Shown piece after piece: positions 13,291 through 23,670 of a stretch of DNA of 64,000 nt (its first letter is position 1; every line of letters starts with the position of its first letter). Made by a program: the position numbers and the translations under genes. The notes beneath the pieces were generated by a model that saw nothing but the letters and a program-made list of their open reading frames with translations, did no database searches and was not told where the DNA came from. This DNA comes from Crotophaga sulcirostris (lineage: Eukaryota; Chordata; Aves; Cuculiformes; Crotophagidae): NCBI GenBank assembly GCA_013397455.1, contig VYZB01000225.1, forward strand, positions 1,107,654 to 1,171,653, in the 5' to 3' direction.

Positions 13291-16200
13291 CTCTGCTAAG
13301 AGATACCATAAATATAAATCTTCCAGAACAGAGCTGAAAGATGTTGCTTTGAATCCCAGCATTTGCAATGGGATTTTTAAACCTAAATGTTTCCTGTGAT
13401 GTGCACTTAGTAACAGGCTTTCAGAAAAGCCAAGGATACTCCTTGTAACAATTCCTTTTGTTAGGTATCCACATACAAACCCCCATACAAGCAGTCAAGA
13501 CACAAGAGCCAAGTGCTCACAGCTATTTATGCCCAGATAACTGCCCTCTGTTTACTGCTGCAGCAAACTGCATGTAATTGCTCATGTATTTACCAAAAGT
13601 GAATACAAAGCTGGCCCCTAAACTTGCCCAGTCGATTTTGACACTTCACTCAACCTAAGTGGCTCCCTTAGACAGATCTTCACTTTCCCCATGTTTTCCA
13701 CTTTTTGCACTTTTAGCACATTTCCATTTGCAATTTTGCACATTTTCCACTGCAATCAAGTGTATTTTCAAGCAGCTGGGGGTTCACAAATATCCAATTG
13801 CATTTTACACACTTTGAGACTTCTAAGGCAAGTGAAGAGAAGAAAGAGTTTGGCTTCCTCTAAGCCACCACGTGGACCTGGAGTGGACCCAAGAGGGTGT
13901 GCATATGTGAAAGGAAGAGGGAGTCCTAATGAGCTCAGGTTGCATCCAAGACAAGTTACTCATTGCCAGAAGCCAATGGCTTTGCCTGCTTGAGGAATCC
14001 CCATCTCTAACCTTTGCAGATAAAAAAACCCATCCCATTTAGCCAGCCCCACATCATCCTCTCATTTATCAAATACAAACAACTATCTCTAACAAGTCAA
14101 CCAAAGCATACAGGGAAATGCAACATTCCCAGCTCTTAAACCTATCGGTTACAAGCAAAGAGCCAGTGGCTAAACAAATAGAAGGGTAATCTTTCAGAGC
14201 CCAATTGGCTTCCTATCTATTCTGAGAGTGCCTGCAACTTCAACGGTGATTTATTAACCACTACTGAAGGACAGAGCTGTTAATAAAAGCTCACCTACAA
14301 ATACCTCAGAATATGTCAATACCCACTAATGACAAGTTCCTGAGATTCCCATTTAGTTCCAAATCAGCAAGAGCACGGTGCATAAGCAAATGTTTCCATT
14401 CAAAAAATGGGCTGAACTCCCATTGGTTTCTTTTATTTGAAATAAATACGTAGACCAAGAAAAAACAACAGCACTTTTCACGCCCTAAGTTCTTTGAGGC
14501 ACAGCTGGCTGCTCCATACAGCTAAGATCACGTTCAGTGTTACTGAACCAGGATTGAACTCAAAAGGAAGGGCTCTAGAAGTAGTGCCCAGAGGCTCACA
14601 CTGGCAAAGATCACTTGTATATTATGGGTTATGTATGTTTGCATGAAAACTACAGAGCTGAGGTATTTTTCGTGTACAGTGGTCAAAATTTGACGTAGTT
14701 CAAATGAGAGCAGAATTTGGCTTCATATCAGTGGAAGTGTTAAGCACACGGTCTCTTAGGGCTTAATATTCTGTGTGACTATGCTTTTGTGGAAAGCAGG
14801 ACATTGCACCAAGGGCTCTCTTCGTTAGTTTACAGACTTCTTTTTTAACGCTTGAAACACTTTAACGGTGCCAAGGACCATAAAGCTGTTGTGGCAATTA
14901 AAAAAGAAATCGATTACATTTGTAAGTGAGGTACAAACCCCATACTATTCATGACTGCCAAAAATAGCAGCTTTGGATTTTTTCATAAGAATTTCAGTAC
15001 TGAAAGGAGTGAAAAAATGTCAGAGCAATCATTCGTCACTCTGGGAATCAATGAAAAAGCTTAGTGATCCAGACTGTGTAAGATCCACAGTCCAGACTCC
15101 CACCACTTTGTCCCTCCTGTGCTCATTTAGACATGTGCAAAGTCGGTATAAACTTCTATTTCATCGGAGAAATAGTCCTGCTTTCCCAGTTTTCAGAAGT
15201 GTAAATGACAAAACATATTATAGGTCAGGGGAGAATCAGCTCCATAATAGTAGTTCTTTAACTGAAACTCCCCAGATATATTTTTTTCCCCTCAGAAAGA
15301 AAAATTTCATGAGATTAGCTTTTTCTTGTATTATTTCTAATAAATACTGGTCCTAACCCAATGAAAATATGTTGAAAAAATCTTTTGTTAAACTTTCCCA
15401 CTAAATGAAGAAAAAAGATCCGAGTAGAAAATTTAAAGGAAATTTTAAGAACCTTAACAACAAAAATTCTTTCATTCAGAGTTGAGTTTAAATTAGGGGT
15501 AAAGCTTTAGTAAAGATTCCCCCTTACTTTATATACTTAGTTTTGCTTGTTCTGACCTAAAGATCTGCAAGTATTTTCATTGCATTTGTCCCATGTGAGT
15601 GTTCATTAGACTGTTAAATCCGTTTTCAATAAAACATGTGAGATTTTAACCACGCATAGAGTAATGGATGTCTATGTAATAATGACATGAACTCTATCCA
15701 TTCTACGTGGTGTTTGCAGCATATTAGTAAATATCAGGCTGAATATGTCATTTGTCGCAAAGGAGCCCATAATTTAAGACACCTAAGGAATTCCAGCGCT
15801 TTCCAAGGCAGTACATGAAGTAACATGCAACTTCTGCTGTCATTATGGCTTATTTGAGAGGTTTAGATAAAGGGGAAAATTGCCAAAAGCAAACTAACAC
15901 TTCAGAGGCACAGTTAAAAATTGACACGCTTTTTGGTGGGAGAGGAGGGGGTTTAGTTTTTCCCTTGCTGATTTTTTTCCCAAATCAGAGTAATTATGAC
16001 ATTCCATTTCTTGCACAGCTTAATACCTCAATGTGTTGCCCAGTCTGTGCTGTTCAAATACGTTGTCAAGATACAAGCTTTTTTTTCTCCTAGGCCACAG
16101 AGAGAGCGATCTGATCCACCACTGTCAAATTACCCCCTTTGTGTCTGGAGCAGGACCCAGTGGGGAATACGCAGGAATCCTGCAGATCAGCCAGGAAGCA

Positions 16201-18102
16201 GTCCAGCCCAGGAGAGACTTCACTAATTCCCTTCTCAGGCACCAGTGCCAACATAATGTTCTTGGCTTCAAGAAGTCTGAGTTTCTGATTCGTTTTTATT
16301 TTTAAATGAGCCATTGCATGGTGGAAACCCCAAGTCTTTCCATTCCAAGAGTTGCCATTATTATTAGTGATGAGTACATAGGGGACATTGAGCATGACAA
16401 AAGAAGGGCAACCCTTACTAGAGGTCAAAATACTTTCACAGATCCAAGCTGATAGCACTGGTTTGCTGGGTAATTAGTTGAAGAAGATGTAGGAAGGTCC
16501 TTCTCTCCAGGATGAGCAGGGTGAAGAGCATTTTCCCTGCATTCATGATGTGACCTGACAGAAGAGGAAAGGCTCCTGCTTGGAGAGCAGGGGCTTTTGG
16601 TGGGAGAAGGCAAGATAGGAACAGGTGTGGAAAGTGAATACAAAGAAAGAGGGGCATGCAGAGGAAAGGGAAAGGGTGAAGGTCAGGGGAAGAGAGAGAA
16701 AAAATGTGGTGAACTCCCAATGACAGATGATCATCCACTTCCCAGCGAGATCTGAGGCTTGCAAAACACAGCAAGACTGGATGCTGCAAGGGGAAATACA
16801 ACTCAGATTCCTATTTCCATGGAGATATGATAGGCAGGGCCTTTGCAAGCAGGGCATGCCTAGAACAGAAACAACCATGCAACAAGGACTGGCTTTTCTG
16901 CACCTTTCAGGCATGTCCCCACACAAGATGGCTTTGTGTTTGATTTTGGCCCTTTGCAGCACGGCTGCAAAGCCTGGCTTTGATCACACACCTGGCTGTA
17001 GACTACCAATTTGCAGTCCTACCCAGAAGTGAAGTGTCAAGCAGCCCTAGGTGAAGAACAAACCTAAAGCTGTGACATAGCTTTGGAAGTTTAATAAGGT
17101 ATGTCACTCTTAAGCAAATAACTCAGTAGAAGAATGGAAATCTCTTCAGAAATTTTGTTTTCTTTAACTGGAATTACCCTCTTGGCTCATGGTAAATCAT
17201 TGTGCTAGGCAAAGTCAGGACTTGGTAATCAGGGAATGGGCTACAATAAATCTCCCAAGACAATTGATATTAGCCAAAATGAAGAAGCCAGGTAGGGAGT
17301 TGCTAACCATGTCTTGGTCTGGGATTTTTTTTTTTAAATTTATTTCCCTTGATCTCACCTCAGAAAAAAAGAAGCACCGATTCAGCAGCTTCATGAGTAT
17401 CACCCTATAGCCAGAGAGCTTAAATCTGGGCACATCTGAACTCACAGTCTGAACTTCAAGGTGCAAACCTTAATAAACACAAAACTATGCTCTTTCACAT
17501 AGGGATGTCTAAGTACGTAGCTGGCAGCTTTCACTTGCATTTTACATTGTAAAGATGGCAACTCAACAGACACGTCAGCATTTAAAACACTCTTAAGTCA
17601 CTGTGTGTGTAATGGCTCATATGGTTGTGCCACTGGCAGGTCTGGCAAAAGCCCAATATCACTCCTGACTATGTGGCAACCCTGAGTTTAACAATCAAAA
17701 CTGAAACAAAAAGCTTAGATAACATTAAAGTCACGTTTCAGCTCAATCTCTGTAACTTTGAACCAGTAGGTCAAGGCTGAAAGTCTCCTGGGGAATTTTC
17801 CAGGACAGCCGTGTAGCTTGCTTCAAAGCACACAGGCTTCAAAATCTCGTCTTTTCTAGGGGATCATTTAAAAACTGCCCAGTGTTATTGCAGAGCAGAA
17901 TTCACGTCCAAGAATTAAATAAACCATTCATTTTCAGACCGGCTGCAAGTGGGTGCTATTCTGCTGAAGGAGTGAAGCCAGAAATTCACTCCCCACAATC
18001 TTTTGGGCTCGTCACCATTTTTGATTCTCATTAATTGCGTCGCAGTAATATAGAAGACCCCCAAGGGAGATCAGTGCCTGACACCACAGACAGATAAAGA
18101 GG
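13291..18102. other. Unique non-coding DNA with a purine-rich stretch
   Basis: The only compositional anomaly is a purine-rich top strand around 16557-16705. Its antisense gives several overlapping open frames (up to 139 codons) rich in Ser, Pro and Leu that are composition artefacts. Several AT-rich segments are present, and no gene was recognised. Confidence 0.55.
16557..16705. repeat. Purine-rich low-complexity tract
   Basis: The top strand is dominated by A and G in short GAAAG, GGAAAGGG and AGAGAGA runs. The complementary strand is pyrimidine-rich and yields spurious overlapping open frames. It has no coding signature and could at most form unusual (triplex-type) DNA structure. Confidence 0.6.
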
Positions 18103-18235
18103 GTGGGATTCCTCTCACCTAATTTTAGCTGTCTAAAGGTTAGCTATCTAGTTTAAACTAGTCATCTAGACTCCCTTTATAGTCAATGGAGAGAGATAGG
18201 CACCTTTGTGGTAAGATTTGTCAAGGGTCCTAGCT
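18103..18235 (+). repeat. Ancient interspersed repeat, copy 1
   Basis: Aligns by eye with 20744-20865 in direct orientation. The opening 35 bases (18103-18137) match the other copy at 27 of 35 positions. A shared GTCAATGGAGAGAG (18182-18195) and GATTTGTCA (18215-18223) lie exactly 33 bases apart, start to start, in both copies. It contains a perfect 14-bp palindrome, CTAGTTTAAACTAG, at 18148-18161. No open frame is shared, so it looks like an old non-coding repeat of unassigned family. Confidence 0.75.
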
Positions 18236-18263
18236 GATGAATTTAATGTGTGTGTTTAGGCCT

Positions 18264-18392
18264 GAATTGAGCAAAGTACTTAAGCAAATGCTTATCTTTA
18301 AGCACATGAATAATCTGATCTCTGTTAAGTGGAGCACTTCAGCATGTTCTGAGTTTAAAGTTCACCATGGGCCTAAGTGCTTTGCTGAATTG
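18264..18392. repeat. Imperfect inverted repeat (foldback), ancient repeat
   Basis: The left arm 18264-18308 (starting GAATTGAGCAAAGTACTTAA) pairs with the right arm 18340-18392 (ending CTAAGTGCTTTGCTGAATTG), with mismatches and small gaps. The centre is about 31 bases. The arms carry AAGCACATG-like motifs that recur at 45952-46058 and 60321-60380. It could be a dead palindromic transposable element or part of a composite with the repeat just upstream. Confidence 0.65.
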
Positions 18393-20743
18393 CTGAGCAT
18401 GGAGTCAGGCTTGACATGATGAAGCATGGCAGAGCAGAAAGAAAATACATAGTGTTAAGCTCAGAAGAAAGAGAGATTCAGGGAAGAGCAAAGGGAGGGA
18501 AGACAAAGTTCAAGGGATGGCTGGAACTCCCAGGTGACTAAAAGAGATGAGAAAGATTAGAAACAACCCTGCGAGGATATCACAGGGATCTGTAAAATCC
18601 CCAGTGGTCAAGAGGTGTTCTACCCCCTCTATTGCTGCCATAGAAGAACAAGGTGACATTCAATGCACTGGAAAAGCAACAAATACAAAAGCAATTGAAG
18701 GGAATGTAGCTTAAATTCAGGTGCAATGAATTTATGGACGTCACCACTAACACAGAACCACCTTCACAATCATTTTCTTTCTCTGTTTATACTGCGTTCC
18801 TTTTCGTCTCTCAGGTGCGTGACAGTTACAGGAAGCTGATTGAAGATGTTTTATAGTGTGTGTCAGGAAATATTAATATCACCTTTTAATTACCATACAA
18901 CAGCCTTAGTGCTTTTACAGGATGTGGTGAGGGGGAGAGTTTTATAGATAAAACAAGTAATCGAGCACCTTTCTGTACCTAAGGCCCCTGGAGTGCTGAG
19001 CGGAAAATTAAATTCCAAAAACACCAATCAATATTTCTAACACAAGTACATTGCTTTTAACTCTTTTGAACTGTCCCTCATCTCTTGGTATTTTGTTTTT
19101 CTCAAATGGTCTCCCTGGAAACAAGTGATTGCATGAGGATCAGAGTTTTTCCTTAACATAGAAGAAACTGTAAGTTTTCAACTCTAAAAAAAACCAACTA
19201 GACAATGTTTCTAACAACTCAGAAGCTGAATAAATGGAGTCCTGTATTTCACACTCTATATTTACTGTCACCATGTTCTAGGCTCATCTCATTATATTTG
19301 GAGACCTGACAGATGAGATAGGAATATTCATTATAAATTATCAAAACACAAAGTAAGGTAAATGGAGGGAATGGACAGTGTAGGCATTAGACTGGCACAC
19401 TTTAAATAAGTATTCCTGGGTTTTTCTGAGCACCCAAGCAGAAACCCGGGTGTTGAATCTGCAATAAGTAAATGCACACAAAGGCACACAGGTCAACCAA
19501 TGGTCACTGATTTCAAAAGACTTTGGGTCAGGTTCAGCTAGAAAACTCCTGGGTTTTGGTCGTTCTTTCAAACTTTCTTCCTTCTGCAGAAGGTATTGCC
19601 ATTGATTGATTAAAATCTTGGATCACTGGCCCTGGCTTACTCCACTCCCATATTGCAAGAACAATGCTAATTACTGCTTCAGATCCCCACAAAGAAGTCC
19701 CTATTTGTCTCTTTGGAGGGGAAAAAAGTAATGTATTTTCCCCAGTGACCAGCAATCCACATGAATTTCTAAAAATCAAAGGGTTTCCTATGGTTCAGCA
19801 GCATGTTGCAAAGTAAAGTTTATAATGTTGAAATAGCAATTTCTGGCGGCCTTCTTCCTAATTTCTTGCATAAGTGAAGTAAAGAGACCAATTTCACATT
19901 TTACTGTTACCTTCAATAAAAACTAGCATTTAACTTGTCAGAAAGAGCTCTCTCTCCTGCCAAGCAGTGTCACAATGTTGAACACTCTGCAGCAGTGTGT
20001 TTCTGTTAGATTTTTTTCCAGCAGCAGGGCAGTTCCCAGAATAAAAGAGCCAAGACTCAATTCCTTGCAATTCTTGACAGACAGTTCACGAAATGCATGC
20101 ACTTAACAAAAAGGCAGGCACAGAAGTAAAACCCAGGGCCAAGTTCAATGGTCTATCAGTGATAGTCTGTAACCAATGGACACCTCAGAAATCTGTGTGC
20201 TGCCTGTGAAATGAATGAAAATGGCTTTTTAATTACGCATCAGCTGTATAAGTTGTTTGCAGCCAAGCCACTTAGAAGCTGTGTGTTGGAAAGATCAAGA
20301 CGAGATTTCATCAAGGGAGCTCTTGAATTTAGTTGTAGCTGTCCTGCCACTTAGGCAAAACCAATGCCTTTTCTGATGATTGCAGCTGAGTGATTTGGAT
20401 GTCACTGTCACCTTCATTTACATGAGCTTTTTGCTCCTTCCCTCACTGCTTGCTGCCCCCCTCCACCACGGTGGTGAGGAACAATCTCTCAATGTGAGCA
20501 GCCCCTGCAGCTGGGCTACCTGTACAGCTCACACTGGTGTGAGTCGTGATGACTTTGAGGAAGGTCAGCTGGACATTCCCAGTGTGGTCTCCAACAACAA
20601 CAACTGCTCAAGTCAGGCCAGCTCCCCAAATCCACACCTCGCATCACATTGCCCACCTTGCAGTGCCTGAGCTGGCTATTTTAAATACATGTATATCTGC
20701 AAGATCTTTCGTCACTGCAATTAGCGATGGGTGAGCAGCCTGG
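18393..20743. other. Mostly unique non-coding DNA between repeats
   Basis: One short ancient-repeat fragment at 19504-19536 is listed separately. The segment 18845-18960 is AT-rich with ATTAATATC and TTAATTACC motifs, so it could hold a conserved non-coding element, but nothing in one genome proves it. No gene was seen. Confidence 0.5.
19504..19536 (+). repeat. Half-copy of the palindromic repeat seen at 3046 and 23604
   Basis: TCACTGATTTCAAAAGACTT followed by TGGGTCAGG resembles the 'GACTTCAATGG..CTTTGGATCAGG' half of the repeat. It is short and diverged, so chance similarity cannot be excluded. Confidence 0.35.
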
Positions 20744-20865
20744 GTGGGATCCATCTCATCCAACTTCAGCTGCCTAACACAGAGGTGTCTACCCACCTAG
20801 GCTTCCCCTTTCGTCAATGGAGAGAGGTAAGAACTGCCAGAGGGTGATTTGTCATGCCTCAATTA
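20744..20865 (+). repeat. Ancient interspersed repeat, copy 2
   Basis: Second copy of the repeat at 18103-18235, same orientation, about 2.6 kb downstream. Shared blocks are GTGGGAT plus the following 28 bases, GTCAATGGAGAGAG at 20813-20826, and GATTTGTCA at 20846-20854 with identical 33-base spacing. A 10-base length difference lies between the first and second block. It is too diverged for a recent tandem duplication. Confidence 0.75.
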
Positions 20866-20940
20866 CAGGTTGGATGCGGTGAGTTGGCTTCTGGAGGCAG
20901 GTATTTCTCTCCACAGGTTGTAATGGGAGTCTAGACACCT
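20783..20940. repeat. Imperfect inverted repeat around copy 2
   Basis: AGGTGTCTA (20783-20791) is exactly complementary to TAGACACCT (20932-20940), and TGGAGAG (20818-20824) to CTCTCCA (20907-20913). The spacing between blocks differs by 8 bases in the two arms. This suggests the repeat family is palindromic, with copy 2 retaining both halves. Confidence 0.55.
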
Positions 20941-20960
20941 GCTTGCAGCCAGGTAGCTGA

Positions 20961-23603
20961 TCGTGAGACAGTGAAGTGAGAGGAAAACCACCCCATGTAC
21001 CTGTCTTCAGCAGCAGGCATTGATCTCAGCTAGGAGCCTTCAGTGTTAGTGGAATGCAATTAGGAGGATTCATAAATGTTGACAGACCCAATTGTACATG
21101 GGAATTTATTTTTTTTTTGGCTCCCTGACTTGCCAGAATAGCACCCCCTTGCATCACTTTCACTGCTGACTCCATAGCACTTTAACTTCATAATGTTGAG
21201 CTTGCTAAAGTAAGGAATTTGAAAATATTGATGATGGGTTAGTGAATAAAAAGTTTCTTCCTTCATTTTCAGCCATTTCCATTTGGACTATTCTTAACAT
21301 CAAACAGTGTTGAAAGGATGATTTCATTTATCTTCAATAGAAAGATCCGGAATCAGTGATACACAACATCCAGGGGCCATTACTTAGGAAAAAGCTTTCT
21401 TTAACCCAACCAGACTCTGAGTTAAGAACCTCAAGACTTCATCCCTGTGAATAAAACTGGAATGGAAAAAGCTGTGGTTGAACCAATGAGATAAAGATCA
21501 TCCTCTCAGAGGGTTTTTAATCAAAAAGATTGTCTAAGTTTCTGTACAAGGGGGGCTTCTTTTTATAAACCCATTGTCTTTTTGAGTCTGGAAGGGATTC
21601 TGTAGGTTTCTGAATGATTTTCTCATGCAATAAAATCCAAACCTCTGATAGCAGACTACACTGAAGTTTAGTCACTTTCTATCCTGAATGCTCACTAAAC
21701 CTCTATTTTAGGGAAAAGGAAAAACAAAACAAACAAACAAATAAAAAGAAAGAAGAACAAACGGGGATAACTACTGCTTATACTAAATGAAATGATACCT
21801 TGTTTAGACTTTTCCTCTTAGGTTGCTTGAAAAATTTGCCAAAACTATAAGGTTTTGAGAAGTGCTCAGATTTGGCTTAATACATACCACCAAAGGAAGG
21901 ATAAAACTCCAATTTACTTGAACAGGATTAGGCCAAAAATTACTATTTCTGAAAATCCCACAACATTATTTTTATCAGTAATATCTGAAGGGAATGTGGC
22001 AGCCACTTACAATTCAGATGTAGATACCAAACTTAACATAATGAACTTGATTAATTCCAAGAAAATATAATCAGAAGACGTTTATAGGCATTAAGCCATT
22101 TTAATGAAAGAAATATTTTCCAGCTTTATGAAGAACAAGTCTTAACAGACTAGTGCAGGTTTAAAAATCTCCATATGATTAATGAATTGGATTGTACATC
22201 TATCCGTAAGCAGAACAGTAATTTAATTCACTGATGAATAGTAAGAAGACAAAAATTAACCAAACATGTATTACCTTCAAATGCAAAAAAAATTAGTAAC
22301 TCTACAGCACTTGAAGCAATTCTCCATTTAAACCATGTTCTATAAGAAATATGTGTACCTTAAAAATGGAAGACATGCCTTTAAGCTGAATTAATTACAA
22401 TGATAGAACTATATTTATAGCCTTAAAACCTCAAGGATGAAAATATTGTTCCTATATTAGCAAATTATCTGAGTTTTCCAGATGTTATTTTCCAAGTTTT
22501 AGCCTTAACTCTGATTGTCTTAAGAAACAGACAGGCTGCTTAAGGCATCCTTCCTTGAAATCAGAGACAGCACAGCAGTTCATCCAACACTACAAGTGAA
22601 AAGCTCTGTAAAGTCATTCCTAGGTTTAAAGCATTGCTTTGCATCTGGCCTTTCAAAGGAAGCAATGGGACTTAGGGATTTGGAAGCTGGTGACTACAAA
22701 AACCGGTGAACATATCTTTCTGCAGTTGGCAGCGGGGAACAAAAGAAGAGCTACACTCCAACTGGTTTCAGGAATTCAGCCCAGACTTTGACAGACTTTC
22801 AAGACTTAAAAGGGAGGAACGGGTAAGGAGAGCAGTTGGATCTGAGCCATCCAAAAGACTTTCTGACCCGGAAGGATTTCTTGAAGCTAGAATAACCATT
22901 CTGCGGTAGGCTTTGACAAATGTGCTTAAATAAACAAGATGGCCCAAAAAAATTACACTTTATAGTATTTTCTAGAGACAAAAGGACAACCCGATTGGAA
23001 GAAAGACTATCTGTTAGTTTGTCATGGCTGATTCTTTTCAACACATAAAGTCCTTGGTAATTAGGAGGGATTCACAGAAGTTCAGTACATTCCTGATTTT
23101 TGTATAACAGTGATAACAATGTTCATGATACGCTTGGAAACTCTCACAACTTTACATGTTCAAAGCTTTGTATAAACATCACTTAATTAATAGTTGCTAA
23201 ACAGTGCTTTATTCAGGTGGTTCAGATATGCCTTTGAAGGGTACATAAGTACTTAGATTGTATATTGTGAAACAATTTGATGTATTTGTTCATTTTAATT
23301 AAGTTTTTCCATGTTTACATACATGATACAAGTTAACAAAACATGATTGTACAGGTGCTAGAAAGGAGAGGAATCACAGGGGCCCAAGGGGATATAGAGA
23401 GGCATAATGGGATGAAACTGGAAAGGAAAATTAGGTAGATAATCAGACAGTGTTTCCTACTGACTAGAAGTTGCAAATCTTCTTAACTGTGCACCACACT
23501 ATATATTTATGGCAGTAAACGTATTCACCAGATCAATGCATGAGAAAGCTCAAGGAAAGCAAGTGAATTTCAAACACACATCCCAGAAACGCCATGTAAA
23601 TAC
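20961..23603. other. Unique AT-rich non-coding DNA
   Basis: Contains an A-rich simple stretch (21714-21761). A weak CORE-SINE-tail-like segment (23161-23193, CAAAGCTTTGTATAAACATC) is too short to call. No coding potential was recognised. Confidence 0.55.
21714..21761 (+). repeat. A-rich (AAAC)n/(AAAG)n low-complexity stretch
   Basis: An A-rich purine run with imperfect AAAC and AAAG units. It may be an old retroposon tail, but no retroposon body is recognisable upstream. Confidence 0.7.
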
Positions 23604-23670
23604 AGGGTCTAGTCCAAAGGCCATCAAAGTCATTGGAAAGATTCCTACTGGAGCACTCTGGAATCCAGGT
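23604..23670 (+). repeat. Ancient palindromic repeat, fuller copy
   Basis: Reads AGGGTCTAGTCCAAAGGCCA, then TCAAAGTCATTGGAAAGATT, then CCTACTGGAGCACTCTGGAATCC. This fits a recalled amniote repeat layout in which CCAAAGCCCATTGAAGTCAATGG is followed by its near-mirror half. It falls inside a 94-codon open frame (23509-23793) that I consider chance. Confidence 0.5.

Noticed and set aside
16436..16962. Overlapping 121- and 139-codon antisense open frames
   Set aside because: Both arise from the complement of a purine-rich tract, in different phases, with no domain.
23131..23193. CAAAGCTTTGTATAAACATC resembling a CORE-SINE tail
   Set aside because: Only about 25 bases match and no SINE body is adjacent.
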